Below are positions 19,862 through 29,650 of a DNA stretch of 64,000 nt, piece by piece. Each line of letters opens with the position of its first letter. The stretch's first letter is position 1. The position numbers and the translations under genes are program-made. Below the pieces are notes generated by a model. It did no database searches, was not told the origin of the DNA, and worked only from the letters and a program-made list of their open reading frames with translations. Origin of the DNA: Ochrobactrum sp. BTU1 (GTDB lineage: Bacteria; Pseudomonadota; Alphaproteobacteria; Rhizobiales; Rhizobiaceae); NCBI GenBank assembly GCA_018798825.1, contig CP076357.1, forward strand, positions 1-64,000. Direction: 5' to 3'.

Positions 19862-20695
19862 ATGAGTAAGAACATGAGTTTTCAAACAGCGCCCTTAGAC
19901 ATTGCTTCCTCGTCATTTCCGATCCCATCTGGCGTGCTAGTTGAGACCGTCCTGTCAGTCACCCACTACACCAATCGACTGTTTTCATTCACAACCACCC
20001 GAGAGCCAACCTTCCGCTTTCGATCGGGTGAGTTTGCAATGATCGGGCTTCCAAATTCTACAAAGCCGATATTCCGTGCCTACTCGATTGCGAGCCCTGC
20101 ATGGGAAGAGAAACTTGAGTTCTTTTCGATTAAAGTCGAAGACGGTCCGCTCACGCAGCACCTCCAAAAGCTTAGCGCTGGTGACAGCCTCCTCATTCGC
20201 CCCAAAACGACGGGCACCCTCGTCCTTGACGCATTATTGCCCGGCCGCAGGCTTTGGATGCTTTCGACTGGAACAGGGATAGCTCCTTTTGCCAGTGTGA
20301 TCCAAGACCCACAAACTTATGAAACCTTCGACCAGGTCATTCTCGTTCAATGTTGCCGCATGGCAGCAGAACTCGATTACGGATTTGATCTGATGGCAAG
20401 GATGAAAAGCAATCCAGCGATTAGAGAATTCACAGAGGGGCATTTTTCGTTCTATCCGACAGTCACTCAAGATGAATTTCGGCGGCAGGGCCGAATAACG
20501 CAGAAAATTGCGGATGGAAGTCTGTTCGACGATCTAAATCTTCCTCAGTTCTGCAAAGAGCAAGACCGCATCATGATTTGCGGCTCGATAGCGATGACAC
20601 GTGATTTGAAAACCATTGTAGAAAGCTTAGGTTTCGAGGAGGGATCGAACAACGCGCCAGCTCACTTCGTTATTGAAAGAGCATTTGTCAGCTAA
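19862..20695 (+). CDS. fpr: Ferredoxin-NADP reductase
   Basis: The 277-residue flavoprotein transfers electrons between NADPH and ferredoxin or flavodoxin. The FAD motif RAYSIAS and the NADP-site sequence LSTGTGIAPFASVI are present, and the ending VIERAFVS is typical of bacterial subclass I reductases. The start at 19862 has a second ATG five codons on. With sodB, fdxA and the flavin reductase it forms a same-strand redox cluster; the reductase could keep FdxA reduced during stress. Confidence 0.9.
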   Translation: MSKNMSFQTAPLDIASSSFPIPSGVLVETVLSVTHYTNRLFSFTTTREPTFRFRSGEFAMIGLPNSTKPIFRAYSIASPAWEEKLEFFSIKVEDGPLTQHLQKLSAGDSLLIRPKTTGTLVLDALLPGRRLWMLSTGTGIAPFASVIQDPQTYETFDQVILVQCCRMAAELDYGFDLMARMKSNPAIREFTEGHFSFYPTVTQDEFRRQGRITQKIADGSLFDDLNLPQFCKEQDRIMICGSIAMTRDLKTIVESLGFEEGSNNAPAHFVIERAFVS

Positions 20696-21456
20696 AACAC
20701 ACCCTGATATTCAGCCGACAATTGCTCCAAACGTTCTCCGTGTAACTCTCAACGCGGTGGAGGCGAGGGAAGCTAGACCCCACTCCAAAAAACTGAGATT
20801 TTCTTTTCCTACCAGTCGTTTCTGGTGCAACCGTATACCAAGTACCGCCGTAGTCGCACCATCAGACCATTGGAGCTGTAGAAAGCTATGGAGAATAAGC
20901 TCGACCTCCTGCGCGGATTTGTCAGCCGTACTTTTTATTGATTTATGATGACTATTCAATCCGTTAGCCGATTTCACAAGGTTCGTCCGCTCGCCGCTTT
21001 TAATCTCATTCTATAGACATTGGGTGTAAACGAGATAAAGATCGAAACAAATCAAAGAATCGATCCAGCCAATTTCGTGCTTTACTTAATACCAAGAAGG
21101 TTCGCGAACGTTACATTGGAACGTTTCCGCTTAGATTAAAATGCCTTCGAATTGCTGAGCAACAGCTAAGGCTTAAAGGCGGTTACAATCAATAAGGTCA
21201 CAAGAAAAAGCTTATAAATACTAGCGGTTTTTTCTTTTGAATCACATTTATTGACTTCATAAACTCCGAGTTAATCCACGATGGGTTTGCAAGAAGAAAT
21301 AATACAATCGCCTAACAGACATTCAGTTTTAGCGTTAACCTTTTGTTAACCTTAAATTCCTTGCAGCTCAGCCAGAATCGGAATTATAGTTGCGAAAATT
21401 TGAATGCCTGACGCTTTTTTGCGAAAGTGTCACTAGCTAGGACCTTAGTTCACCAA
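20696..21456. promoter_or_regulatory. Intergenic region upstream of repABC
   Basis: About 760 bases with no credible gene, becoming AT rich towards repA. It holds a perfect 10-base palindrome GTTCGCGAAC at about 21100 and two GTTAAC sites near 21334-21350 just before repA. This is where repABC promoters and partition sites normally lie. The palindrome is shorter than the 16-base parS consensus known for repABC replicons, so a centromere role is only a guess. Confidence 0.4.
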
Positions 21457-22647
21457 ATGAACGAACACAATGCGACCCGTTTTGACCACGAAATCGCCAG
21501 CCAGGGCTCAAAAATCTCTGGCGCGCTCAACATGTTGCGCACACAACAATACCCGCCGGACGCCAGAAAGACACTTCGAAAGTTTCAACTGCCGGAGGTT
21601 GCAGATCTTATTGGCGTGACGCAGTCGCATTTAAGACAGCTACATAGCGAAGGCAAAGGCCCTGAAATCGAGGTGGTTTCAGGCCGCCGCTACTACACGG
21701 CAGAGCAAATGCTCGAACTGCGTGGTTATCTTGAAGAAAACAAAAAATCCGACAAGCGGGTTTATCTACCACGTCGCAAAGAAGGCGAGCCGCTGCAGGT
21801 CCTCTCTGTCGTCAATTTCAAAGGCGGCTCAGGCAAGACAACCACTTCAGCCCATCTCGCGCAATATCTTGCTCTGACTGGACATCGTGTTCTGGCGATC
21901 GACCTCGATCCACAAGCGTCGCTGACTTCGCTGTTTGGCATTCAGCCAGAGCTCGACGAGATTGCATCGCTCTACGAAGCTTTGCGCTTTGATGATGAGA
22001 AAAAGCCGATCGCCGAGATTGTTCAATCAACCAATATCCCTAATCTCGATATCGTTCCGGCAAATTTGCTGTTACAGGAATATGAATACGACGTTCCGCT
22101 TGCGATCTCCGGGCGCAAAGGCGAAGAGGGACGCTTGTTCCATCTGCGTATCGTCAATGCCCTTAAAGAGATTGAAGACAAATACGATGTTGTTGTCATC
22201 GACTGCCCACCGCAGCTCGGATATCTCACCATTACAGCATTGATGGCTTCGACTGGAATTCTGATCACCATTCACCCACAGATGCTCGACATCATGTCGA
22301 TGTCCCAATTCTTGCAAATGCTAGGCGGCATCATGACTTCTGTTGCAGATGCTGGCGCTGAAATTAAAGTTAAATGGTTCCGCTATCTTATCACGCGGTT
22401 TGAACCCACCGATATCCCGCAAGCTCAGATGGTCGGATTTATGCAGTCGATGTTCACGCAGAACATGTTGAAAAACCATGTGCTCAAATCAACGGCAATT
22501 TCAGACGCATCAATCAAGAAACAGACGCTCTACGAAGTGGAGAAGGGCGACTTCGTGCGTTCAACTTATGAACGGGCAATGGAAAGCCTCAATGCCTCAA
22601 ACGGCGAAGTGGCAGAACTGATCCATCAGACGTGGGGGCGAAAATGA
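21457..22647 (+). CDS. repA: RepA partition ATPase (ParA family)
   Basis: The 396-residue ParA-type ATPase drives segregation of the replicon and represses its own operon. An N-terminal HTH/MerR-like region (PEVADLIGVTQSHLRQLHSEGKGPEIEVVSGRRYYT) precedes the deviant Walker A FKGGSGKTTTS and the DLDPQASL motif. I use the ATG at 21457 (MNEHNATRFD); a GTG at 21427 would add ten residues and cannot be excluded. repB follows after 81 bases. Confidence 0.93.
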   Translation: MNEHNATRFDHEIASQGSKISGALNMLRTQQYPPDARKTLRKFQLPEVADLIGVTQSHLRQLHSEGKGPEIEVVSGRRYYTAEQMLELRGYLEENKKSDKRVYLPRRKEGEPLQVLSVVNFKGGSGKTTTSAHLAQYLALTGHRVLAIDLDPQASLTSLFGIQPELDEIASLYEALRFDDEKKPIAEIVQSTNIPNLDIVPANLLLQEYEYDVPLAISGRKGEEGRLFHLRIVNALKEIEDKYDVVVIDCPPQLGYLTITALMASTGILITIHPQMLDIMSMSQFLQMLGGIMTSVADAGAEIKVKWFRYLITRFEPTDIPQAQMVGFMQSMFTQNMLKNHVLKSTAISDASIKKQTLYEVEKGDFVRSTYERAMESLNASNGEVAELIHQTWGRK

Positions 22648-22728
22648 GTTTTTTGTCAGCCGTTTTTTCAGACGTTTTCCATCGAAATTTCAGTCAGTTA
22701 AACGAAATGAGCCGGAAGGATAATTTCG

Positions 22729-23727
22729 ATGTCGCGTAAGAATCCCTTCGCCAGTCTCGATCTTTCGTCCATCAACAGTGATGCGCCGGCCGCAAAAAGC
22801 GGTTACGGCATGACAGGAGCTGCCAAAACAGTAGTTCGGTCCATTGAGGAGATGGCTGAAAACACCAAACGCCTTATGGACGGAGAAACGATTGTTGAAA
22901 TCGATCCGCAGCTCCTGGATGTTTCCTTTGCATCCGATCGCTTATCGGAAGACGATGCTGAACTGATTGCGCTTCGAGATGCCATCAATGAGCATGGACA
23001 GGCGACCCCGATATTGGTCCGCCCTAATCCGCATAACAGCGAACGTTACATGGTTGTGTTCGGGCATCGTCGCGCTCGGGTAGCCCTTGATCTGGGGATA
23101 AGGGTAAAGGCCGTCGTCAAGAAGCTTGATGACCAGGCCTCGGCGATCGCACAGGGTCAGGAAAATTCGGCACGTTCAAATCTGTCTTTTATCGAGCGTG
23201 CGTACTTCGCTCAGAACCTGATCTCTAATGGCATGACCAAAGAAGTGGTCAAATCCGCACTTGGTATCGATGACGCACTTTTATCAAAGATGCTGAGCGT
23301 CATAGAGGCAGTGCCATCAAAGATGTTGATGGCACTAGGGGCGACAAAGAAGATTGGCCGCGACAAGTGGCTTTCGCTTCGTCAGATCATTCTCAACCCT
23401 GCACATCTTAGCGTAGCCCTTGAAAGGCTTGCCTCGGACGGCTTCATGGCTTTGCCGGAAGACGAGAGATTTGATGCGCTTCACGACTATCTGAAGAAGT
23501 ATAGCACGCGCTCAGCAGCCAAGACGCCAGCAAAGAAGGCAGCGGCTGAAAAGACTTGGTCATCAGTCGATAAGGCTGTTCACGTGTCGATGAAACACAA
23601 GCCGAAGAGTGTGGCAATTGAACTGTCAAGTTCGGATGCGAAGCCGTTCAGTGACTGGCTCTCAGGCAACCTAGAGCGGTTCTACAACGAGTACAAACAG
23701 ACAAACACTGAGAACATTGGAGAATAA
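22729..23727 (+). CDS. repB: RepB partition protein (ParB family)
   Basis: The 332-residue ParB-type protein binds the replicon's centromere and stimulates RepA. The ParB nuclease-like core VFGHRRARVALDLG and the QENSARSNLSFIERAYFAQNL helix-turn-helix lead-in are clear. A basic, alanine-lysine linker (SAAKTPAKKAAAEK) precedes the C-terminal dimerisation region. GGAAGGA upstream of the ATG is a good ribosome site. Confidence 0.93.
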   Translation: MSRKNPFASLDLSSINSDAPAAKSGYGMTGAAKTVVRSIEEMAENTKRLMDGETIVEIDPQLLDVSFASDRLSEDDAELIALRDAINEHGQATPILVRPNPHNSERYMVVFGHRRARVALDLGIRVKAVVKKLDDQASAIAQGQENSARSNLSFIERAYFAQNLISNGMTKEVVKSALGIDDALLSKMLSVIEAVPSKMLMALGATKKIGRDKWLSLRQIILNPAHLSVALERLASDGFMALPEDERFDALHDYLKKYSTRSAAKTPAKKAAAEKTWSSVDKAVHVSMKHKPKSVAIELSSSDAKPFSDWLSGNLERFYNEYKQTNTENIGE

Positions 23728-23729
23728 CA

Positions 23730-23862
23730 GCAAAAGAAAAAGGCCCCCGATAACGTTGCCGTCATGGAAGCCTTCCTCAAGTTTGGTCGCTTAGAGAATC
23801 GCATTTCCATGAATCACTGTCAAGAGCATTAGGCGTCAATTTGGCGGGCAGATTTCTTTTGC
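23730..23862 (-). ncRNA. Probable antisense ctRNA (incA) region between repB and repC
   Basis: In repABC replicons this interval normally encodes a small antisense RNA that limits RepC synthesis. Two nested inverted repeats are visible: GCAAAAGAAA (23730-23739) with TTTCTTTTGC (23853-23862), and CATGGAA (23763-23769) with TTCCATG (23805-23811). The outer right arm lies just before the repC ribosome site, so pairing could hide it. I did not find a convincing terminator for the antisense RNA; its exact ends are unknown. Confidence 0.5.
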
Positions 23863-23882
23863 CTTATGAAAGGTGAAGGGAA

Positions 23883-25070
23883 ATGCACATTCAGGAGAAT
23901 GTAACGTCCACATTTCGTGGGCGAGGGATGTCGTTTGTCCAATTGAAAGGTTTAGCTGCAAGTAAATTGACAGGAACCTCAGTCAATAGATGGGCGATCT
24001 ATAAGCAGCTTTGCATCGCCAAATCGGTCTTTGGCCTCAATGATCGCTGCCTTGCGGTGCTCAGCGCACTGCTTTCGTTTTATCCCGAGAATGATATCGG
24101 CTCAAAGTCAGGATTGGTGGTGTTTCCCTCCAACCGGCAATTGGCATTGCGCGCGCATGGTATGCCTGAATCTACGCTCCGCAGACACGTGGCCTCTCTC
24201 ATTGAGGCGGGTTTGATCCTGCGCCGCGACAGTCCGAACGGCAAACGTTATGCCTATAAAACGCAAGCAGGTGAGATCGAAGAGGCTTTCGGCTTCTCAG
24301 TAGCTCCTTTGCTCGAACGCGCGTCCGAAATCGCAGCGGCGGCTGAACGCATTCAGGCGGACATTAAACTTCTCAAGAGAACGCGCGAACGTATTACACT
24401 CAAACGCAGGGACATAACGCAGTTGTTCGATACCCTCGATATCGAAAGCAAACGCGATCAATATCGCGAACTGCACGATAAATTTCGCACAATCGTCGAG
24501 GCAATTCCCCGTCGCGCATCAATCGAAGAACTTACAGCTATTCTGACGAGACTTTCCGCTTTGAGCGAAGAATTACTTAACTCTATGAATTTGTTGGATG
24601 ATGTCGAGGAAATGAGCGCCAATCATGCCCAAAATGAGCGGCACCATAATGAATCACATCCTGAATTCTATAGAGAAGATCAAAAAGAAAATTCTTTTGA
24701 TTTGAAAGATAACCGACCAGCGCCTTCGCATTCTCTAAAGCCCCGTATCGATGTCACGATTGATATGGTTTTACGAAGCTGCCCCGATATCAACTGCTAT
24801 TCATCAGTACCAATTCGGTCTTGGCGTGACCTTGAGGACGCAACTGCTGTCGTTGCTCGCTTCCTTGGAATAGCACCATCAGCCTATACGGACGCCATAA
24901 CCTGCCTCGGTCATGAATACACTGCAGCAGTCGTTGCCTGGATATTGCAGTGCAGTAGTAAAATCCGTTGCGCAGGCGCATATCTGCGCTCTTTGGTCGA
25001 GAAAGCCAGAACAGGGCAGTTCTCCATATCGCAATTACTGTTGGAGCAATCCACACATTCATCTGTTTAA
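23883..25070 (+). CDS. repC: RepC replication initiator
   Basis: The 395-residue initiator is the essential replication protein of repABC replicons. It has the N-terminal winged-helix region (NRWAIYKQLCIAKSVFGLNDRCLAVLSALLSFYP...SGLVVFPSNRQLALRAHGMPESTLRRHVASLIEAGLI) and the conserved C-terminal domain ending in AGAYLRSLVEKARTGQFS. An AT-rich patch lies inside the gene at about 24640-24720, where the origin is usually found. The ATG at 23883 follows a GGTGAAGGG ribosome site. Confidence 0.95.
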   Translation: MHIQENVTSTFRGRGMSFVQLKGLAASKLTGTSVNRWAIYKQLCIAKSVFGLNDRCLAVLSALLSFYPENDIGSKSGLVVFPSNRQLALRAHGMPESTLRRHVASLIEAGLILRRDSPNGKRYAYKTQAGEIEEAFGFSVAPLLERASEIAAAAERIQADIKLLKRTRERITLKRRDITQLFDTLDIESKRDQYRELHDKFRTIVEAIPRRASIEELTAILTRLSALSEELLNSMNLLDDVEEMSANHAQNERHHNESHPEFYREDQKENSFDLKDNRPAPSHSLKPRIDVTIDMVLRSCPDINCYSSVPIRSWRDLEDATAVVARFLGIAPSAYTDAITCLGHEYTAAVVAWILQCSSKIRCAGAYLRSLVEKARTGQFSISQLLLEQSTHSSV

Positions 25071-26026
25071 GAAAGAGGGCCAGATACGCTAAGAGACTAA
25101 TGCCGTCCATCGCATTGTTCGTTTCCCATGAAAGCCAAGGTGTCTATCCCAGCGTATTTAGAGAAGAGGGGAGGGCGGACGCTGCGTGCATATATCTTTG
25201 GGGCAAACGTTTCGCCCAGTTTTCTTACGTTCCTCATCTTGGCCCTGAAACAATTGGCCTCCTTTGGCGTGCCTGTACTTTTTTCGTTTCTTGCGCCCCG
25301 CCACGTGCGGTACCATTCTATTAACCATCATTTTGAAAAAAAAAGAGATCGGCCGGGTAAATCAAGTTAAAGGTGGCTTTGCTTGTGTTACAGCGACCAA
25401 CCAAAACCGATTAATTTAGGGAGCAAGGAAGAGGAATAGCACGGGTCGTTCAACGAGTTCGTCAGGCGCAACAAAGCGGCGCATTTTTGCTTTCCACGAA
25501 GCGAATCTATCACTGATTTCAGTTCTCCAGCAATAATTACTTTGATCCCGCAAAAAATGAGGAGCCAATATCCCTTTATCTAAGCTGGTGTAATCCGGAT
25601 GGTAGGGAATCTTGCGAAAGTTCCCAGCTGGGAACAAATCGCATCAATCATCGGTTCCGAGACGAATTGACGAAATACTCTCCGTTAAGTCCTGCTACCG
25701 GATTGTGTAAGTAAACTAGTCGAAGATTTATATCGAAGTCGTTTGATCGAGTTGCGGCAACTTCGTTGCGTGACAGTTCCACGCCATCTACTCAAGTTTA
25801 GTCAAGCGGGCAGGGCATTGGAATCCGCACGAAAGCCTCTGTCTCTTTCGTTTCTACATTATCTCAATAAATCAGTTGGCTTAAACGTAAATGCCACGTG
25901 CTGGCTGTAAACGCTCTGCCAATTTGAGTTCAGTCCCCTCGGTTCTCGACAAGCAAGTGTAAGATTGCTTTATAATGGGATTTTGCCGGCAGTTTGAAAT
26001 TGAAACCGTCAAAAATTAGGTTTTGG
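25071..26026. other. Gene-poor region between repC and second ParB
   Basis: About 950 bases without a gene I can support. Short open frames on both strands (for example 73 codons on the minus strand at 25416-25637) have no recognisable domain, and their starts lack good ribosome sites. The region may be old decayed sequence. Confidence 0.4.
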
Positions 26027-27052
26027 ATGCTGGCCATGAAACGCGAGAATTCTAGAGATATGTCTGTAGTGGTTACGGGGAAGCAAACTTTTGGCGCGGA
26101 AGCGAACCCCGATCATCCGCGTTCTCCAACATTACCGGTCACAATGCTTGCTCCCAAAACACAACAGACGCTGGACCGGCGTGATGTGGGGGAGGGCTTG
26201 TCTCCCGATAGTGAAGTGATTGTCGAAATTGAGGTTGATGCAATCTCGCCCTCTCACATTCGCGATCGTTTCGATGAAACCTACGATCAGGACGCTATTG
26301 CTGAAATAACCCAGTCAATCAAATTGCGTGGGCAGTTGGTTCCCGGTCTTGTTCGCCCCATTCCGGGCCATTCTGATCGTTTTCAAATTGTTTATGGGCG
26401 TCGTCGGCTTGCCGCCGTTAAGCTGCTCGGCGTTCCGTTCAAGGCGGCCGTACGAGCCTTATCGGACGAAGAGGCCGTTATAATACAAGGCGAAGAAAAT
26501 TCGGCACGCGAGGATTTATCATTTATTGAGAAGTGCCTTTTTGCCGTTGAACAACAGATGAGTGGCTATAAGAGAGAAACGATTTGCGCATCGCTCTCAA
26601 CTGGAAAGTCTCATGTTTCTGAGATGATTAAGATTGGGACGTTGATCGACAGGGAAGTCCTATTTGCCATTGGCAAGGCACCGGGTATCGGGAGAGGAAG
26701 ATGGGCGGCGCTGTGCCGTCTCTGGCAATCCAAAGGAGACATCAGCAGTTTCAGATCGATCTTCGATAACGCGCAATTTAAGGCGTTGAGTTCGGACCAG
26801 AGGTTTGCACTGATACTTCAGCACCTCGGTGAAACTGCGGTCAAATCAAGAAACAAATTTCAAACAACAGGGAAGAATTCGACACAAAGCCGATGGGCGG
26901 CATTCGATCAGAGCGTCGACGTTTCCATTAAAAAAACCATGACACAAGCCGTTCTTTCGATGGAAACCGCCGAAGGTGTGAGGTTTGCAGACTATATAGC
27001 TGACCGTCTTGACGAGCTTTACGATGGATTCAGAAAGCGTGAGAGAAACTGA
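26027..27052 (+). CDS. Orphan RepB/ParB paralogue
   Basis: The 341-residue protein is a second RepB/ParB-like protein. The core FQIVYGRRRLAAVKLLGVPFKAAVRAL and the QGEENSAREDLSFIEKCLFAVEQQM helix region parallel those of RepB, as does the C-terminal SVDVSIKKTMTQAVLSMETAEGVRFADYI. It has no repA partner nearby. I chose the ATG at 26027, with AGG six bases upstream; a TTG at 25994 and an ATG at 26036 are alternatives. It may be a relic of another repABC replicon or an accessory centromere-binding factor. Confidence 0.8.
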   Translation: MLAMKRENSRDMSVVVTGKQTFGAEANPDHPRSPTLPVTMLAPKTQQTLDRRDVGEGLSPDSEVIVEIEVDAISPSHIRDRFDETYDQDAIAEITQSIKLRGQLVPGLVRPIPGHSDRFQIVYGRRRLAAVKLLGVPFKAAVRALSDEEAVIIQGEENSAREDLSFIEKCLFAVEQQMSGYKRETICASLSTGKSHVSEMIKIGTLIDREVLFAIGKAPGIGRGRWAALCRLWQSKGDISSFRSIFDNAQFKALSSDQRFALILQHLGETAVKSRNKFQTTGKNSTQSRWAAFDQSVDVSIKKTMTQAVLSMETAEGVRFADYIADRLDELYDGFRKRERN

Positions 27053-27101
27053 TGCAAATATTGTCTGTGTGGTTTGGCTCTCATAATGGATTGAAGGCGC
27101 G

Positions 27102-28046
27102 ATGAGGGTCGAAAATGATGAGGTAAAAGGTGTTTCTTTTTCACCCATATTCGAAAGAGTAGAACTGGAGAAAATACTCAACCAAGCAGAGCCTCAACGC
27201 AAACGCGCTCTGTCCAGTAGCATCTGTTTGTCCGTGGTTCTCGGTCTAATAGTCTCACAGTGTAGTCTTTTTGACATAGCGGTTATTGGTCCTTATGTGG
27301 CGTTTATCGTCTTCAGCACATTAATATGGAACTTATCAAATTCGATATGGCGGCGGTTTGCTTCAAGGCTCGTGGTTCCGCTGGTTGGACATTCCTACGG
27401 ACAGACGAGCTTTCTGAGTGGATGGGAAGCTTTTGATCTTGAAGACTGGCTTAAGGATAATCTGGGCACGAGCAAATCCCGATCGAACACCTGGCAGACG
27501 CAAGGAATTTATCGCGGAACGGACTATCGCTTGATCGAACAATCAGTTCGTCAGCCTCGCTTGGATAGTAGCCGTGCAGCTGAGCCGCCGTGCTATCATT
27601 ACCTTATCGAGATTTCTGTACCGGTTCGCTTCACGGGTCGTGTTGATCTAATCCGCCGCACAGGAACGAGCGACTTTCTCGACAGTTTTACAAAACACTT
27701 TCCGCGTTCCTCGCGTCAGGTCACTTCAGGTAATGCCCAGTTTGACCAGACCTTCAAAATTTATGTCGACGACAACAACGACGTCTCGACGCTCCTAAGT
27801 CCTATAATCATACGTGGCTTGTTATCGATCACTAGGGGAAACGCCTCTCCTAAACTAAAAGCCTGGTTTGAAAATGGGCGGTTTAATCTGGAATACCCAC
27901 TTGAGAAGGAGACGTTCCGGAACATATCGCTTCTGACGCCGATGGCAGCGTTGAGTGGTCCTGCTGAAACAATTTGCTGGAATATCACAATAGCACAACG
28001 CTTGATTGATTGTTTCAAAGGCGAATACGATGGGCCTCTTCTCTGA
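27102..28046 (+). CDS. Membrane protein, DUF3137-like
   Basis: The 314-residue protein has two adjacent hydrophobic segments (about residues 38-75: SSICLSVVLGLIVSQCSLFDIAVIGPYVAFIVFSTLIW, cited in part) followed by a long soluble domain. The arrangement and the GIYRGTDYRLIEQSVRQP / YLIEISVPVRFTGRVDLI stretches resemble DUF3137 proteins, whose function is unknown. It lies 49 bases after the orphan ParB gene and could be in the same transcript. Confidence 0.55.
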   Translation: MRVENDEVKGVSFSPIFERVELEKILNQAEPQRKRALSSSICLSVVLGLIVSQCSLFDIAVIGPYVAFIVFSTLIWNLSNSIWRRFASRLVVPLVGHSYGQTSFLSGWEAFDLEDWLKDNLGTSKSRSNTWQTQGIYRGTDYRLIEQSVRQPRLDSSRAAEPPCYHYLIEISVPVRFTGRVDLIRRTGTSDFLDSFTKHFPRSSRQVTSGNAQFDQTFKIYVDDNNDVSTLLSPIIIRGLLSITRGNASPKLKAWFENGRFNLEYPLEKETFRNISLLTPMAALSGPAETICWNITIAQRLIDCFKGEYDGPLL

Positions 28047-28262
28047 TGAATATATCAAGAAACTGGCTTTTTTACAAAGTATATGTGATCTTCACGATAT
28101 CACGTAGAGGATATACGAAATAGGGATATAGTATATAATCGTATGATATTTAAACTTCGATAACTTATACTTATGGGAGGTTAGAAGCCAACATGGTTAA
28201 TGTCGCGGTAACGATACTTATGAGATGATTCAATTTAATATGGTAGAAATTTATCCGTTATT

Positions 28263-29378
28263 TCAATCATTAACGGACTTCCAGTTCAGTGCGTAGCGCG
28301 TAAACCGCAACTGGCCGCTGCGCGTCAGAACGCCTTTGTCGACCATATCCTGCAGATCGCGGGTGGCTGTGGCACGCGAGGCTTTTGTAATGGCCAGATA
28401 ATTGTCGGCGCTTAAGCCCCCAACAAAGCCATCGGGCCCAGCTTCAAATAACCGCGCCACAACCTTTTCTTGGCGTGGATTGAACTCACCCCGAAACCGG
28501 TCATAAAAATGCGCTTTGGCGATATAGAAGCGCACCCGGTGCAGGGTGAGCTGTTGCGCTGCCAGCACGGTTTGCCCAAACCACACCAGCCATTCTGTCA
28601 CATCAAGTGCGCGCTGATGCTGTTCCAGTTGCGCGTAATATGCTTTGCGGTTCTGCTCGATAGCAAAACTCAATAGGATCAGACTGGGCTGGCCCAGCGA
28701 TTGCGCAAGCGCCTTTTCGGCCAGTGCGCGACCAAGGCGCCCATTGCCGTCTTCAAAGGGATGAATGCTTTCAAACCAGATATGGCTGAGTGCAGCCCTG
28801 GTCAGGGCGGGGAGGGGAGACTCGCCATTGGGTGCCGTCTCATTGAACCAGGCACTGAAACGGTTCATTTCGCCCGGCACCTGTTCTGAAGGTGGCGCTT
28901 CAAAATGAATCGTCGGACGGTCCAGATTTCCGGAGACGATCTGCATGGCGTCAGTATGCGTTCGATAAGCACCGACGGTTTCCAGATGTCGGTTGCCTGT
29001 CATTAGCATGACATGCCAGCGAAACAGGGTGGCGTCGTCAAGCTGTGCCGCATAGGTTCCATACACATCGACCATCATTTCTGCGATGCCGTGTTCACGC
29101 GGTTGCACCGAGCGCCGGTCGGTTGTCAGGCCCAACTGCCGTCGCAGCGATGACTGCACACTGAGCCGGTCCAGGGTCTCGCCCTCAATGGCACTCGTTT
29201 TGATCGCTTCATCACTCAACAATTCAATGCGTAAAAGATCGCGCTGTTCCGGATTGATATGGCGCACAGCACCAATCACTTCGCCAGAGGATAGCAGGAA
29301 TTGCTTCTCTAGTACTTGCAGCGGCGCAGCGTCATAGCGAAAATTCGGCCAGTTCGACTGCGTCCAGTTCCAGGTCAT
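28263..29378 (-). CDS. Fic family protein (self-inhibited AMPylase type)
   Basis: The 371-residue protein has the Fic core motif HPFEDGNGRLGR near residues 205-216, which transfers a nucleotide (usually AMP) to a hydroxyl side chain of a target protein. The inhibitory helix motif TSAIEG (residues 61-66) matches the S/T-xxx-E-G/N pattern, so activity is expected to be restrained in cis. A C-terminal winged-helix region follows. I chose the ATG at 29378; a TTG two codons upstream is possible. No antitoxin partner is visible, consistent with a self-inhibited class. Confidence 0.85.
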   Translation of the reverse strand: MTWNWTQSNWPNFRYDAAPLQVLEKQFLLSSGEVIGAVRHINPEQRDLLRIELLSDEAIKTSAIEGETLDRLSVQSSLRRQLGLTTDRRSVQPREHGIAEMMVDVYGTYAAQLDDATLFRWHVMLMTGNRHLETVGAYRTHTDAMQIVSGNLDRPTIHFEAPPSEQVPGEMNRFSAWFNETAPNGESPLPALTRAALSHIWFESIHPFEDGNGRLGRALAEKALAQSLGQPSLILLSFAIEQNRKAYYAQLEQHQRALDVTEWLVWFGQTVLAAQQLTLHRVRFYIAKAHFYDRFRGEFNPRQEKVVARLFEAGPDGFVGGLSADNYLAITKASRATATRDLQDMVDKGVLTRSGQLRFTRYALNWKSVND

Positions 29379-29467
29379 GAGCAATAGGATCCTCTTCTAT
29401 AGCTCATAATATCAGATAATATGATTAATAGAAATAGCTCTTATCGCTTAACGTTATAGGCATAGGA

Positions 29468-29496
29468 ATGACCGCTTTGCGCTTTGAAGCGGTCAT
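29468..29496. terminator. Stem-loop between fic and the monooxygenase relic
   Basis: ATGACCGCTT and its exact complement AAGCGGTCAT enclose a nine-base loop in the intergenic region between two divergent genes. It does not fit either gene's 3' end, so it may be the remains of a terminator from a lost gene. Confidence 0.35.
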
Positions 29497-29650
29497 AAGC
29501 TTGCATTGTCTCACAGGCTAACATACAGGTATATCCGTCGCGAAAAACGACCGCCGTCCCAAGGCCGTCGAAGATAAGTCCGCCACGCCCATCGTCGTGG
29601 CTGTACCAGCGTCTCCCGAAGCAACAAATGCAAATCAGAGGAGCGTTGAC

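Noticed and set aside
25416..25637. 73-codon minus-strand ORF
   Set aside because: No recognisable domain and no clear ribosome site; not enough support.
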